Source: Apoda limacodes (taxonomy: Eukaryota; Arthropoda; Insecta; Lepidoptera; Limacodidae). From it: DNA of 64,000 nucleotides. The DNA is taken from contig OX291561.1 in NCBI GenBank assembly GCA_946406115.1, positions 8,610,273-8,674,272 on the forward strand, written 5' to 3'. The position numbers and the translations under genes were made by a program. The notes beneath the pieces were generated by a model. That model was given only the letters and a program-made list of their open reading frames with translations, did no database searches and had not been told where the DNA came from. Shown piece after piece: positions 1 to 11,370 of this stretch. The first letter of the stretch is position 1, and every line of letters starts with the position of its first letter.

Positions 1-655
1 AGTATGCTGCAATACCTACTACATCTCTACATACTTAGCGGCGACTAAAATTATCTTAACCACAAAAATATCTTTTTAACATCTAAAAGAATACTTTATT
101 AATTAAAAGAATATTAATTACCTACCTAAATTAACTAATTTCTATTAGCAGCTTCAACCACATACAATCGAACCACGTGTGCTAATGACCTTGGCCTTAA
201 ATAAGAGCGCCGAACACATAACTATCAAGGTTATCCGCAGTTCCACAAAATCAATTTTAATGAAATTATAGTATATCTACTAGCTTTTGGCCGCGACTTT
301 GGCTCGACTCGTAAACAAATGTCTTTTTATCGTAGCAAGCACCTTTTAACTTTTCCGTTTCCCTAATACCTACTTACAGGGTTATCGGTCTGATTAAGCT
401 TAAATACATAAAACGTTTCACCAAAACTAGTTTAATAGTTTTGCGTAATGCTCAAATAAATAAAAAGACAGACAAAAACATATTTTTTTTTCGTAATTAT
501 CTTCAATTTACAGACAGTTCTGTCACATATTTATAAAATCGTAGATGACTTGTCTACGCTCGACTGTGCGTGGCTGCTTTCAATCGTATTATATTATGAA
601 CTTGACGTTATCAATCAGTCTGTAGCAGTCTACTGCTAGATTGTCCGACCTTTCT
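1..655. other. AT-rich stretch, no gene seen
   Basis: I see no coding exon, RNA gene or clear repeat family here. If the cathepsin gene continues leftwards on the minus strand, this is intron or flank. I looked for the expected next cathepsin exon (a WR..G..TPV..Q..CG.CW-like block) and did not find it. Confidence 0.5.
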
Positions 656-1550
656 AATAAACGCCACCACACCCGATCCTCCACCTTTCTCATCCAGCCA
701 CATTTGGCTAATTTTTTCAGATCATCGTCCACCTGACTGGAGGCCGACCCACGCTACGCCTAGCTATCCGTGGTCTCCTACTGGCTCCACTTCCACTAGA
801 TAGTCTCCCTCAACAGCCATCGGTTCTATGAAAAAATATGACCTGCCGCTTCGATTATACCGCTTCAGTATGCTTATTTATGGGCTATGTGACTTACTAG
901 TAGTTCTTCGTCGGATCTCTTCATTTCTGATCACATTCTTCAAAGAAACTCCTAGCATAGCCTTCCATAGCCCGCTGAGCGACTTTTAGCTTGTGGATCA
1001 GGCCAACTGTCACTGTCCACGTTTCCGCGCCATATGTCATTACCAGCATGACGCATTGATTAAAGACGTTCGTATGGGCGACTTAAAGACGTGACGCAAC
1101 TTTCCAAATGCTGCCCAGTTCAACTGAATTCTTCTGTCTGTATCTTTACCGCAGTTGTTTCTACCTAGGCACTAGGTAGAAACAGACAGTTACACTAGGT
1201 GTATTAGACATGACTTTCGTGTTGTCTACGTTCATCTCGTGACCCACTCGTCTGGAAGAACAATTGAGGATGTTCAGCATTTCTTCTGATTCCTGCAGTG
1301 ATTCAGCCATTATTTATGTCATGACATTATGACATGGGTTGTCATCAGTAAATTGAAGGTGGGAAACGAACTCGCCGTTAACGGAGATGCCGCGATTTTT
1401 TCAGTTCAGCGTCTCCAAGACATTCTCCAGTGCGCTGATAAACAGTTTCGGGGACATTACATCTCTGTGTCGTACTCCTCTGCGCAACTGTATGGACTGA
1501 TACTTGTCCTGTATACTTATACGGTCAATATAGCGGCTGCAAACTAGCAA
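656..1550 (-). pseudogene. RTE-like LINE reverse transcriptase remnant
   Basis: Read on the minus strand, 1550 to about 1200 encodes a decayed reverse-transcriptase core. It has an RRGVRHRDVMSPKLF-like block (normally RGVRQGDTISPKLF), then GISVNGEFVSHLQFTDD, which corresponds to the GI.VNGE.L..LRFADD catalytic block. An EMNVDNTKVM segment follows. Towards 660 the frame reads the element's C-terminal tail (GRP..RWTDD, W..R..W..L). In-frame stops and frameshifts show it is dead. The F.DD motif and the tail are typical of RTE-clade LINEs abundant in Lepidoptera; the clade is inferred from memory of the family. A perfect 12-bp hairpin (GTTTCTACCTAG / CTAGGTAGAAAC) lies at 1157-1183 within it. Confidence 0.8.
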
Positions 1551-1559
1551 CAGTCTTAC

Positions 1560-2370
1560 AGAATACTTTTTTTCAGTTTAATATCATATTAAAAGCCTGG
1601 ATTTGGGCACAATTATAAGTGTGTTTAGTTTTATGTCGTTTTTATAGACTTATAGACTAATTTAGTGTCTATAGGCGAATGTCGTTTGTACTTTACAAGG
1701 CGAATGGCTTTTGTAAGTAATCATTCACAACCAAATGTAAGATTGTACAGGCTATTATTGATCATACACTAGTAGCTTGTTAGGCGTATTGGCTTATATT
1801 GCTCTACGTCCTTTATCTTACTAGCATGATTAAGCTTATAATTTTTTTTAACCTAAGATCGAACGCGCTTACTACTTGCTTCATAATAGCGCTGTGTTTG
1901 GTAAGTAAAGTAAAAACTTATAATCATAATAATATATTGTTGATTTTGTGTTTATGCAAAGTATTAAAAATAGTTCTGATAATGGCAGTTCCGTAATGAT
2001 TGTAGGCTGTAGGCAACACACTGAAAGTTTGAACTGCATTAGTATGCGGAATTATTATTTACTCTAAAGGGAACCTAGCTTTAGGCAGGGCACTTTCACT
2101 CCGCGCGAGCTATAGACATTTTTCGAATCATTCGGTCTTTCTTTCATGTGTAACAAAATCACTAGGCTGTCGCACAAGTTAGTGCAGACGTCGCGCTTCA
2201 GTGCAACAACCGTTGCTATCGCTAGTGTCGCCTAAAATCATAGCATTTTAATACGGGAATTTAAAATCGACTAATGCTTTTATGTGTTACAGAATTGCAG
2301 AAAAAATCACGCTAATTTTATTCAGGTCAAAGTAGGCCTTATACTAATAAGATAACAAAAGAAGATACAC
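1560..2370. other. Non-coding, nothing recognised
   Basis: AT-rich sequence between the LINE remnant and the cathepsin exon. It is probably part of the next cathepsin intron. No exon, RNA or repeat family is recognised. Confidence 0.5.
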
Positions 2371-2374
2371 TTAC

Positions 2375-5300
2375 CAATCCACCTGCAAAGGCAATGCGAC
2401 GCGCTTTGACCTGCTAATAACACAGTCGGCGCCATCACAAGACCTTTTCCTATGGTGATGCTGGTGTCTAGTTCTACTCGGTGACAACTCATACTTTTGA
2501 TCAGATAAATGGATCTCTTTATACTCTGATTTCGACAAGTCTGATAACTTAGTCAGACCATAGCGAGCTTTATACTCTTCTGGACCAATTGATTGGGCAT
2601 TGAGCTTGTCAATTTCTTCGAGTGAAACCTAAAAAAAATATAAAATATTGGTCAAAGCATGTTTTGAAAACCACTAAAACTAGACCCTTCATGTGGCTAA
2701 ATTAAACAGCTTGGTAAGGTCTACCTATTTGTTAACATTTCGAGTTTGGTCCGTAATGACAAATTCATTAGATACCTACATAATATGAAAGTTTTTCAAA
2801 GAAATTTGTTTGATGTACGTTTAAACAAGAAAGTGCCATTGGGAAACAGTAACAAAAAAGTTATCATTTAATAAACTACACAAAACTTTAAAAGTTAACA
2901 TTATTATTACTGAAAAATATAGATAACTAGCCGGTGCAGAATTTGGCCATTACACATCAGTGCAACATTACTACATAAGTCCTTTATTTACTGCTAACTG
3001 GTAATAAAATATTTCTTGTTCTAGTTCTCTAATATTCTGTCTCTCTGGATATCCCTGTGCCTTAAAACAAATCACAGTGCGCCGTTTCGACTTCCAATGA
3101 ATAGTGTCCCAAATGCAGTCTTACCTAACCTAGAACTTTTATCTAGATTGGAGAGGTCTCTCCTGTCCTTCTTAATTCCTTCAGCTATTCCTGTGCAAAA
3201 AATCAGTCCGCCACGCCGCAGATTTGTTGCAACGTGAACGAACAAAGCTCATCCACCTAGCCTCCATAGAATCACACGCGGAAGAATCTATTCTTGTGGG
3301 AACTGATTTTTGTCTGATCAGACTGGGATTAACGTGATTCTAAGGTTCTAAGATAATAAATCATCCTCTTTGATGTGGCCCAGACTGGTTATACTTGGAT
3401 TTTTAATGACAATACTGCACTCAAATATTATGCCTTGATTTAATAAAAAAAATTATTGATAGTTTACTACAAATTCTTTTTCGATTCAATAATTGTACAC
3501 AAAATTAAGGTAAGACAAACATTTTTGTAGTTAAACTATGTCCTTAATTATCCTTCTTTTTGAGAATCTTGTATTGTTAGTAACTAAAGAGGTGTTTGAC
3601 AGCACCATGTTTTAGGATCTTTATAGAGGTGTGTAGCTTGCGAGCTAAAGATAAAGAACAGGCCAAGTGTGAGTCGGACATACAAACAGAGGGTTCCATA
3701 CATACCACCATTTGCGTAATTATCTTAATGTATCGCAAACACATTGCTGAATTGAAAAATGATTTCTACATATCTTCAAGATTTTTAATCAAGCTATCTA
3801 AAGACACACACACTATGCGGTAGACTAGAAAAAAAAATTATTCCCACTTTATGTGTAGGGTTTTTTTTTTTTAATTATTTTTCCACTTTGTCAGCCTAAT
3901 TAATATGTATATCCATGCCAAATTACAGCTTTTAATTACTAATGGTCTCTAAGCTAAGACACGGACAGAGTGAGACAAGAAAGAAGGAATGGTATGATTT
4001 AATTGATAAAATTTGATCACTAACCATTAAGGATAAGCTTTTAACCAATTGTGTTGTTTCTTTTTTAACTATTTCACTTTATTCTACAGCGATAAGTCCT
4101 CGCATATCTGTACATATATAAATTATGTACATCACAGACCCAATGATGTACATATTTCAGGAAGGGGTTTATTTTAGTTTTGATGACAAATTAATCAAGA
4201 GTGACCATTCTTACATCTCCTTGACCTAGGTAAATTGCTGCATTTGTTGTTGTAATTTGTGATTAAGTTCAAATTTACTTTGAAAACAAAATTGTCATAC
4301 ATAAGTGTAATCATTTAGTTTAGATAGGGAGTTAATTTGTAATAGTTAAAAAATAAAGTGAAGTAGTTGGGCAGATAAATACTTAAATTATTAAAAAAAA
4401 CTTATGGAGATAGGTAATATAATAAACTGCAAATGAAAATATAGTATTTTAAAAGATATTTGGTATAACAGATGACTTTTGTGGAAATTATTATGAATTC
4501 AAATACTTTATTGGAAATAAGAACTTAGGTTTTTCATAGTTTGACTTTATTTATTCATAGTAAAAAATAGATTCAAAAGAACTTTGTTTTAAAACATTTT
4601 TTTTTCAGAAAGTTTACCTAAAATGACCCTATTGACTATACAATGTTTGTAAGGTTGTTTTCTCTTTCTTTCTCTCACTGCAAAAGCAAACAATTGGCTC
4701 ACAATTAATTATTCAGTAATCAGTGAGCTAAGTGAGCAAGCAGGCTAGATAAAACACAAAGCTAAGTGAGCAAGCAGGCTAAATGATAACAGAGCTAAGT
4801 AAGCAAGCAGGCTAGAAGATAGATACATATCTTTAGATTGAAAAGATGCATATTAATCTTTTCTTTTAACTGAAACCACGGGGACAACATGACATTGAAA
4901 ACTTTTAAGTAGATTCAAAAACTAGTCATCAATTTTATGCCATGCCAACAAATTATAACTCCTTTATCATTGTTAAATTACAGGTCAGGGCTTTTATTAT
5001 AGGCAAGCCAATTGCAATAAGGCTAGGAAGTCACAAACAATCATATTGAACTATAAATTTGTACATTGAGTATCTTGATTTTTTTATATACCTGCACTAT
5101 ATTGTTTTCACACTCAGTACTTCGCTTCTGTACGAGGCTCGAGGGTTGGACGACCACATGAGTTCCCAATTCCAAAAACTACTTATAATTTTCTGAATAA
5201 TGATTACAAATATATTTACCAACAAATTCTGGAATCTTGTCTGAAATTCAGTTGCGTTGTTCTTGTAAGTTTTATTGAACTTGTCAATATAATCATTAAA

Positions 5301-5411
5301 TAATTGATTTAATTCCTCTTTGCTTCTTGGACCGGAGAAACGCAGTGGTATGGCTATAAACAATAAACTGAAAAGCCCAATGTACATTAACCAAGTCCAC
5401 CACTTTTTCAT
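2375..5411 (-). CDS. CTSO: Cathepsin O-like cysteine protease, N-terminal exons (partial)
   Basis: Papain-family (C1A) proteases are lysosomal or secreted cysteine endopeptidases made as zymogens. Two coding exons are visible. Exon 1 (5411-5220) starts MKKWWTWLMYIGLFSLLF, a signal peptide or anchor, and continues into an I29 inhibitor propeptide (F..YIDKFNKTYKN). Its donor is G|GTAAAT, and it is 192 nt, ending in phase 0. Exon 2 (2628-2375) follows a TTTTTTTTAG acceptor and reads SLEEIDKLNAQS, then YGLTKLSDLSKSEYKEIHL, the propeptide 'LSDLS..E(Y/F)KEIYL' segment. It runs on to LPLQVDW, the conserved start of the mature enzyme (LP..VDWR), and breaks inside the Trp codon at a GTAAGT donor. The LPL.(V/F)DW start and propeptide spacing resemble cathepsin O more than cathepsins L or B. 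The catalytic Cys, His and Asn exons lie beyond the left edge, so activity cannot be judged. The intron (2629-5219) holds a 33-bp tandem repeat and a short repeat piece at 3655-3700. Confidence 0.8.
4726..4815. repeat. Three-copy ~33-bp tandem repeat
   Basis: The core AGCTAAGTGAGCAAGCAGGC begins at 4726, 4760 and 4793, giving units of 34 and 33 bp. It lies in the cathepsin intron. No function is evident. Confidence 0.85.
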
Positions 5412-5697
5412 TTTTTAAGATTTTTATTATATGTTTGAACGTATCAAGGAGTATTATAATTACATCAAAGAGTAGAATAATATTAAAAAGAATTACATAT
5501 ACCCATAAAAAGTGTCTATCACATTTATTTGTTGTTGTTGTTGTTTTTTTTTTATTTGCCATTGTGGCAGGCAAAGAACTTAGTCCATACAGCCTTGTCT
5601 GATGTATTTTTCTTCTTATAAATTTTACCAAGTAAAGTTATTGTTTCTTATGTCTAATCCAGTTGAAAAACACTTAAGCCAAGTCATTTGTTTAATT

Positions 5698-6005
5698 GTC
5701 TTATCCTTGAATAGAGCGGCGTATGCCATGTCGTATGTATTTTAAATGTTAAATATCCAATCTATGTAAGAATTTGGCCTAAACCATGTCCTTTTCAGTT
5801 TATCCAATCCTTATAATTCAATCCGAGTTGTTTATTTTTCATTTTAAAGTTCAATTCCTGTCATTACTATAAACTTGTATAATATGGGAAAAGTATCAGG
5901 GTTTCGAAGTATTTCCTGGATGGAGCGCGGGATATCTCCACTGTTTTTGTAAACATTCAAAAAGTCGTCAATCATAATTAACTAGCCATCGTGAAATAAG
6001 TACAC
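5698..6005. repeat. Dispersed repeat A, copy 1
   Basis: Two blocks match 56800-57115 in the same order and orientation. The first is around TGAATAGAGCGGCGTATGCC. The second is around CATTACTATAAACTTGTATA and TTTCCTGGATGGAGCGC, ending near GTGAAATAAGTACAC. It is therefore a dispersed family. No coding sequence is seen, and the class of element is unknown. Confidence 0.75.
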
Positions 6006-6009
6006 GGAA

Positions 6010-6420
6010 GGACTTTAGAATAAGACCTCCCGCGGAGGGGGTTGAGAGGGGGGAGGGGGTAAAAATATACAATATCCCCCGCGTATTTAAGGGTTGAAAG
6101 TGATTAAGGGGGGAGGAGGTACCCTAGAAAAGGAGGGGGCCCGGAACCCCCCCTTTTTTATATAAATTTTTAAAAATTTAACCTCAAAATTTAGGAACCA
6201 ACTTCTATCAGACTGTTGAATTAATTGATATCCAATTTTCCCTGCGTAATTTAGGGTTGATAGTGAGGGGGGAAGAGGTAGGTACCCCCGAAAACTAGAG
6301 GGCCCAGAACCCCCCCTTTTTTATATATTTTTTTATAAATTTAACCTCAAAATGTAGAAACCAACTTTCTTCTGCGTATTTAAGGGTTGACAAAATTAGC
6401 CCCCTCTCCTCCGCAAACTC
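6010..6420. repeat. Degenerate GC/AT tandem repeat, 130-163 bp unit
   Basis: The phrase GCGTA(T/A)TTAAGGGTTGA recurs at about 6081, 6244 and 6374. Each occurrence is associated with G-rich runs (GGGGGGAGGAGGTACC), then CCCCCCCTTTTTTATAT and TTTAACCTCAAAAT. It looks like a decayed minisatellite next to the SINE at 6540. Confidence 0.7.
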
Positions 6421-6539
6421 AATGCATTGAGCTTCTGTGCCCAACTGAGAGAAAATCATTCTCCAGTTCCACATAGATCTGAAACAGCAAAAAGTAAGTT
6501 ATTAGTTTTAAACTAAGATGAACTATGACAAATGACTGC

Positions 6540-6860
6540 TTTTGTGGTTCAGTTGGTTGTGCTCCTGCCTACTGAACCGAGGGGTGTGGGTTCGATTCCA
6601 GCCCAAACAAACACGGGTAGAAATAAAAAACAAATAACCACAAACGTTAAGGCAGGAGCTTGCTTCGCTGCACTCCTGCCTCAACCTTCTAACCTAACTC
6701 GACTGTCGTTGGGGTGCCCTAACAAGATTTCTGGGTAGAAATAAAAAAAATAACCACGAACATTAAGGCAGGAGCTTGCTTCGCTACGCTCCTGCCTTAA
6801 CCTTCTAACCTAACTCGACTGTCGTTGGGGTGCCCTAACAAGATTTCTGGGTAGAAATTA
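6540..6860 (+). mobile_element. tRNA-headed SINE with tandem hairpin body
   Basis: The head contains an A-box-like TTCAGTTGGTTG and a perfect B-box GGTTCGATTCC, the internal RNA polymerase III promoter of a tRNA gene. The body is tandemly repeated with a 117-bp unit: GGGTAGAAATAAAA begins at about 6615, 6732 and 6849. Each unit contains a stem AAGGCAGGAG ... CTCCTGCCTT with loop CTTGCTTCGCTACG. A further partial copy lies at 8055-8150. A functional tRNA is not supported, because the 5' half does not pair as a tRNA and the repeat body follows directly. Confidence 0.7.
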
Positions 6861-6898
6861 ACCAAAATGACTGGCCCAAAAGTTTAAAAAAGTAACTT

Positions 6899-7260
6899 AC
6901 CTCAATTTATCCACATATAGATTGGTACGTCTCCAAGATGAACCCGAAGTCCTCCCCTGATCTTCTTCTTCCAAGAAAGAAGGCATAAATGTGTTAGCCA
7001 TGCAACTAGGACCAGCTCTCCCGCTAGGACCAGCTCCTCCACTAGGACGAGCACAAGAATCAGCCGCTGGGGCAGAAGACGAGGATGCGAGCTCAAGAGC
7101 TTGCACTCGCGAAACGTTAGTCACAAGCGGCTCACTCGAGTCTATCACTTGCACACTACACGTAGGCACTGAAGAGGAGATCGTAACAAGCGGCTCAATT
7201 GAGTCCAACACTTGCACTACACTCAACTCTTCAGGCGATGCTGCAGAACTCGACGCCATG
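6899..7260 (-). CDS. Unrecognised Ser/Ala-rich ORF with a possible 3' donor
   Basis: An uninterrupted minus-strand frame begins MASSSAASPEELSVV at 7260 and runs about 120 codons. It contains two similar segments (VLDSIEPLVT and VIDSSEPLVT), a Gly/Pro/Arg-rich patch and NTFMPSFLEEEDQG. At the 3' end the frame meets a good donor, ATTGAG|GTAAGT (junction near 6900), so this could be a first coding exon. I do not recognise the protein. It sits among repeats, and no following exon was found. It may be the N-terminal exon of a transposon protein or a lineage-specific gene. Confidence 0.35.
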
Positions 7261-7794
7261 GTAGTCACACAATTTGTTTTCGACAGGAATACGTAAAAAC
7301 GATCTCAACTAAACAAAATGGCGGCGTTTTGAGTATTGTTTTACCAAACGCGCGCTATGTTTACTGGTCAATGCGTTTAATGCGGTAATTGCGTAAAAAA
7401 ACGCGACTAAAAACTAGCATCGCATCACTTATAAAAAACAAAAGCAAAAATTTTACTGTAGTAAAATACCTAAATAATTTCAATATGCATTTTTCAACAA
7501 AAATTAAACCTTATTTTGCCCTATAAGCAAAAAAAAAAGCCGTAGGGATTTCATACTTCCGACTGATGTAGTCAGACCAAAAAAAAAATTTGCAATTTTG
7601 CAATTAATTATCAATTTTCATAATTTTATTTCTGAAAAACTACATAATTCCGGGCTCTGAAACTTCACACAGTTAATATTGAAAACTAGATCTATTAGCC
7701 AAAAAATTACGAACACCCAACTCGACGGGGGATATTGTATATTTTATCCAAAGGGGGTTTGGGGAGTTCCCCCTCTTACTGCGACTTTTTTTTT

Positions 7795-7925
7795 TTTTTT
7801 AATACCACTAAGGTGGCAAACAAGTATACGGTCCGCCAGATAGTAAGCGGTCACCGAAACCTATGGATGCTTGTAACAACAGAGGCATCACCCGCGTTCG
7901 ACCCTTTGCCCCTCCCCCACCCTAA
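7795..7925 (+). repeat. Dispersed repeat C, copy 1
   Basis: It contains GGTGGCAAACAAGTATACGG, TCCGCCAGATAGTAAGCGGT and CACCGAAACCTATGGATGCT. This family recurs at 12285-12350 (minus), 21525-21640 (plus) and 51550-51665 (minus). It is widespread in Lepidoptera, probably derived from a retroelement 3' end. Confidence 0.75.
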
Positions 7926-8029
7926 GGAACCATTCATTTTTAGAATAAGATTTTTTTTTTTGCAAAACTTTACTTCCACCTTATCTCCGGCACTGTGGGA
8001 CTAGCAGCCCCTTCGCCGGCACTTACGCT

Positions 8030-8155
8030 CCCCTCCACAGCTTCGGTTTATTGGTCGCTTGCTTCGCTTCGCTCCTGCCTTAACCTTCTAACCTAACATA
8101 GCCGTGTTTGGGTGCCCCAACAAGATTACTGGGAAGAAATAAAAAATTCATAACT
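8030..8155 (+). repeat. Partial copy of the 117-bp SINE body repeat
   Basis: GCTTGCTTCGCTTCGCTCCT, the 'CCTTAACCTTCTAACCTAAC' phrase and 'GGGTGCCCCAACAAGAT' match the units at 6615-6850. The downstream ~1.4 kb to 9580 holds no gene. It has one GC-rich imperfect hairpin around 8426-8460 (CCACCCTGGGGGTGG). Confidence 0.65.
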
Positions 8156-9309
8156 CAAAAAGTATTCATTTCCGTGAACTGAAATTTCAGATTTGAGATC
8201 AAAGGGTTAATATTTATCTACATTAAAAGTTTGAACGAGCTAGCGAGGAGGTCTCTTTCTAAAGCTGAGCCATCGTCGCTTTCATATACTCTGTGATCAT
8301 AATAGTGCAGTCATTAAAGCGTTATTGGTCCGATTTTTTTTACTGTGAACTGATTTGCATGCAATTTTGGAATTAGGCTCATCTTACCCTTAACTTCAAA
8401 AGTGAAAATGATCTGAACTCCGCACCCACCCTGGGGGTGGTTGCCACCCCTTCTCGGTGGTGTAAATTTTTTTCTTCAAAAGATATCGATAGAAAACCTA
8501 ATTTTAAGAAAAAATGTTCTATAAAGTTTTTCAAAAAACCAAATACTTGCAAATTGGCAATTGAAAATTCGGAATTTTATCACGTTTTTGTGCAATATTA
8601 AGCTAGATATTAAATATCAAAGCCGTTTTTTATTTTGTCTGAAATTTAATCGATGTATTCAATGCCGTCTAGCGGCGAGCAGATACATTTTACGCATTTT
8701 AATAAAATAGGTTTTTGTATTGCTTGAAAAAAGCACTTGGCACAAAACCAAGATATATTGTGCAAATGGGTAATTTAGGTTCATAATTATAGATATTTAA
8801 TAACTTGACTACAGCGCCACTTATCTAATATTAACAAAGCTATAAACCATTGTTAATGCAAAAGAAAAAATATACAAATTGTTGTGTAAATATGACTAAT
8901 CGGTCAAGTCGTTCAGGAGTTACACTATAAACAAATACCTCGACTTTTTCTTGATTGAGAGGTCCCATAGGATTGAAATCCTATCATAATAATCAAACTT
9001 AGCGCTGGAAAACACGATTTGATTGGGCGGCAATTTATCACAGGCATAGTTGAAGATATGGGAAAGGATTGAAACTCCTTTTTATCGGAAGTTCCCATGG
9101 GAATAAAACCCGGGTAAAATATTATGCAACTGAGCTGAAAATTGGCAGAAGGTTAGTTCAAGAGACCGGAATAGACCATAAACAACATTTTATACTGATC
9201 AAGAGTTCCTGGGAGAAAAAAAACTTATCGCAACATTTGTATGGAAATCCATTCTTTTTAATTAAATGGATGAACATTTGTACATGGTCTTTCGGTTGAA
9301 AACTAAGAA

Positions 9310-9390
9310 TGACATTTTGTTGTATGTTGTTGTATTGTGTTGTATGGTGTTGCAAAGTGTTGTATGGTTTTGTATGGTATGGTATGGTAA
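9310..9390. repeat. TTGTATGGTG-type simple repeat
   Basis: Short imperfect repeats of TGTTGTATGGTGTTG and TATGG. It is a decayed microsatellite and has no coding potential. Confidence 0.6.
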
Positions 9391-9569
9391 ATAGGTTTGT
9401 GTTTGTGTGAGTGTGTATGTTTTTTATTTCTTTGGCGCGTTAGTTACTTATCACCTGATAAGTTAAGAAGAGATATTAGTGTTGTACTAAGAAATCATTT
9501 TTCTAAATTAAATTTAAATTGATGGCTTGAAATAGGCGCAAAATTTTATTTGAAAATCCATTATTTTTT

Positions 9570-9715
9570 AACCTTCTTCTTCTTCTTCTTCTTCTCAGCC
9601 AGGAGACGTCTTCTACTAAAAATAGGCCTCCCCCCATATGTTTGTACAAAGATCGGTCAAATGCCGCCTGCGCCCAACTACTTCCGACAGCTTTAACCGG
9701 ATCATCTTTCCATCC
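9570..9715 (+). repeat. Lepidopteran dispersed repeat with CTT microsatellite
   Basis: A (CTT)n run at about 9573-9595 is followed by GCCAGGAGACGTC and ATAGGCCTCCCCCC, a phrase I associate with lepidopteran LINE-derived repeats. No coding capacity is seen. Confidence 0.5.
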
Positions 9716-10544
9716 AAACCAGATGGGTATTTAGTATTTTTCAACCTACCTACTTCCTATCGATAAATGAGTAAACAAGAGTTTCAAGATTTTTGACATT
9801 TTGTGACCAAGTCTGAAAATCAAAAATGGGTATTGTATGGTTTTTGGGGTCGCTGATTACGAAAACGCGGCGGAAGTGAAATTCATTGTTGGAGTGTGAT
9901 TGGGTTCAAATGCCTAAAGAATAATATGGGAGTAGTTTTTAAAGTAGTGTGGGTGTGGGTACACCGCCAGAAACGGTTGAAACGGATTTCATACAGTTGC
10001 TAAATCATTTCGCGTCCATTTCTATAACTTCCTTGGTACCGATGCATCGTAACATCGATTAGTCATCGATGTTGCTTATTGTAAATAATCGAATCTTCGA
10101 AATGACATTATTTAACATTTTATACACTTTTTCTCATTGAAAAATATAACTTTTATATAAATTTGGACACATTTAAGACAGATTTTGAACAGTGAAACCT
10201 ATTTTTACTAACTGACCATTAAGATTTTGTGTTATGTAATGTACTCACAGTTATATCTTGTGTCAAGAAATTAAATATTATGTTTTAATACCTACCGATA
10301 GTAGATGTTAAGGTTTTTTTTTATTTAACTGTCAGGAAGGCGTTCTTTTCAAGCCGGGTCTCCTGCGCCGTGTTATTATAACCAATGTCATTCATTTTGG
10401 GCCGTAGCCTAACTGTTTTGTTAGCTGTTTGTGTTTTCCGAGTCGAATGGATAACTTCCCCCGCATTCGCCTACGGGGGGCCGGGGGGACAATATTATTC
10501 ATTTCGTGTTTGTGCTCGCCCGAGAAACGTCACGTCAAATCGTT

Positions 10545-10718
10545 TTAATTAATAACTATTTGGTTGCAATGAAGTGGAATAAAGAAATATATAACTTGAT
10601 AGATTTTGAACGAACGCGGTTGTAGGTAGGGTCTAACACGCAATCTACTTCTATTTCTTCTGCCAAGAACTAAATCCACTATTGCCAAAACCGCGGAGAC
10701 GTCTTCCACGTCGGAACT
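10545..10718 (-). pseudogene. Possible PIF/Harbinger-type transposase N-terminus
   Basis: The minus-strand frame starting at the second Met reads MSSDVEDVSAVLAIVDLVLG, then RRNRSRLRVRPYLQPRS. An acidic or serine start, a short hydrophobic helix and then an Arg-rich block leading to (W/R)VRP.L..R is typical of PIF/Harbinger (HARBI1-like) proteins. The similarity breaks off after about 40 residues, so it is a fragment or a first exon. No DDE residues are visible. The assignment is by pattern only. Confidence 0.4.
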
Positions 10719-10771
10719 CATTTTAAATAGATAAGTTACTAACAAAAATATTAATTGCAGTGGACGGCCTG

Positions 10772-10804
10772 TTTGCTAACATGTTTTACTAACATGTTAG
10801 CAAA
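10772..10804. repeat. 14-bp perfect inverted repeat (hairpin)
   Basis: TTTGCTAACATGTT (10772-10785) and its exact complement AACATGTTAGCAAA (10791-10804) are separated by 5 bp. It lies next to the Harbinger-like fragment and just before a GC-rich patch (10830-10960). It could be a transposon end structure. Confidence 0.85.
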
Positions 10805-11370
10805 ACAATATTTTGTTTGTAACATGGCGCAGGAGACGCGGCTTCAGTGTGGTCACGTGTGTTCGTCTACCTGCAGCCCCTACCGCCCGCTGTTCGGGCT
10901 TTTGTATTCGTTGAGCTCGGCCGCAGGGACGGTCGTCGCTCTATTGTTTGTCTGTTCATTAGTGAGTTAAGTATGGTCCATCGGACACTTAAATTTAAGC
11001 ATTCATTAAGGTTACTAAATGTGCATTAACTCTCTCTGAGTGTCGATTTTCTTAAGTTTTTACTAAAGTAGTATTTAAGGGCCACTTGCGCTCCTCAGGG
11101 TTAGCGCCATTTTTGTCAAGTTATAAAGTTAACCTGAGTCAAAGTCATATTTGTCTTGCACTACTACTAAACCCGGGTCACTGCCGAGTTAAATATTAAA
11201 AATTTTACCCGCATCCATCGGAGGGATAAGTCGCTAACTCCGCCATATTGCGCCAACATTTTTAAGATAAATTTGTTTTGATATCGGTTATCTGGTTAAA
11301 TTTATATTATTTTTCGACTGAGTAGGTACCTATAACTACAAATATGTCAGTAGGTAAATTACATTTAATT

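Noticed and set aside
4726..4815. A CRISPR-like array
   Set aside because: Only three imperfect units without distinct spacers, in a eukaryotic intron.
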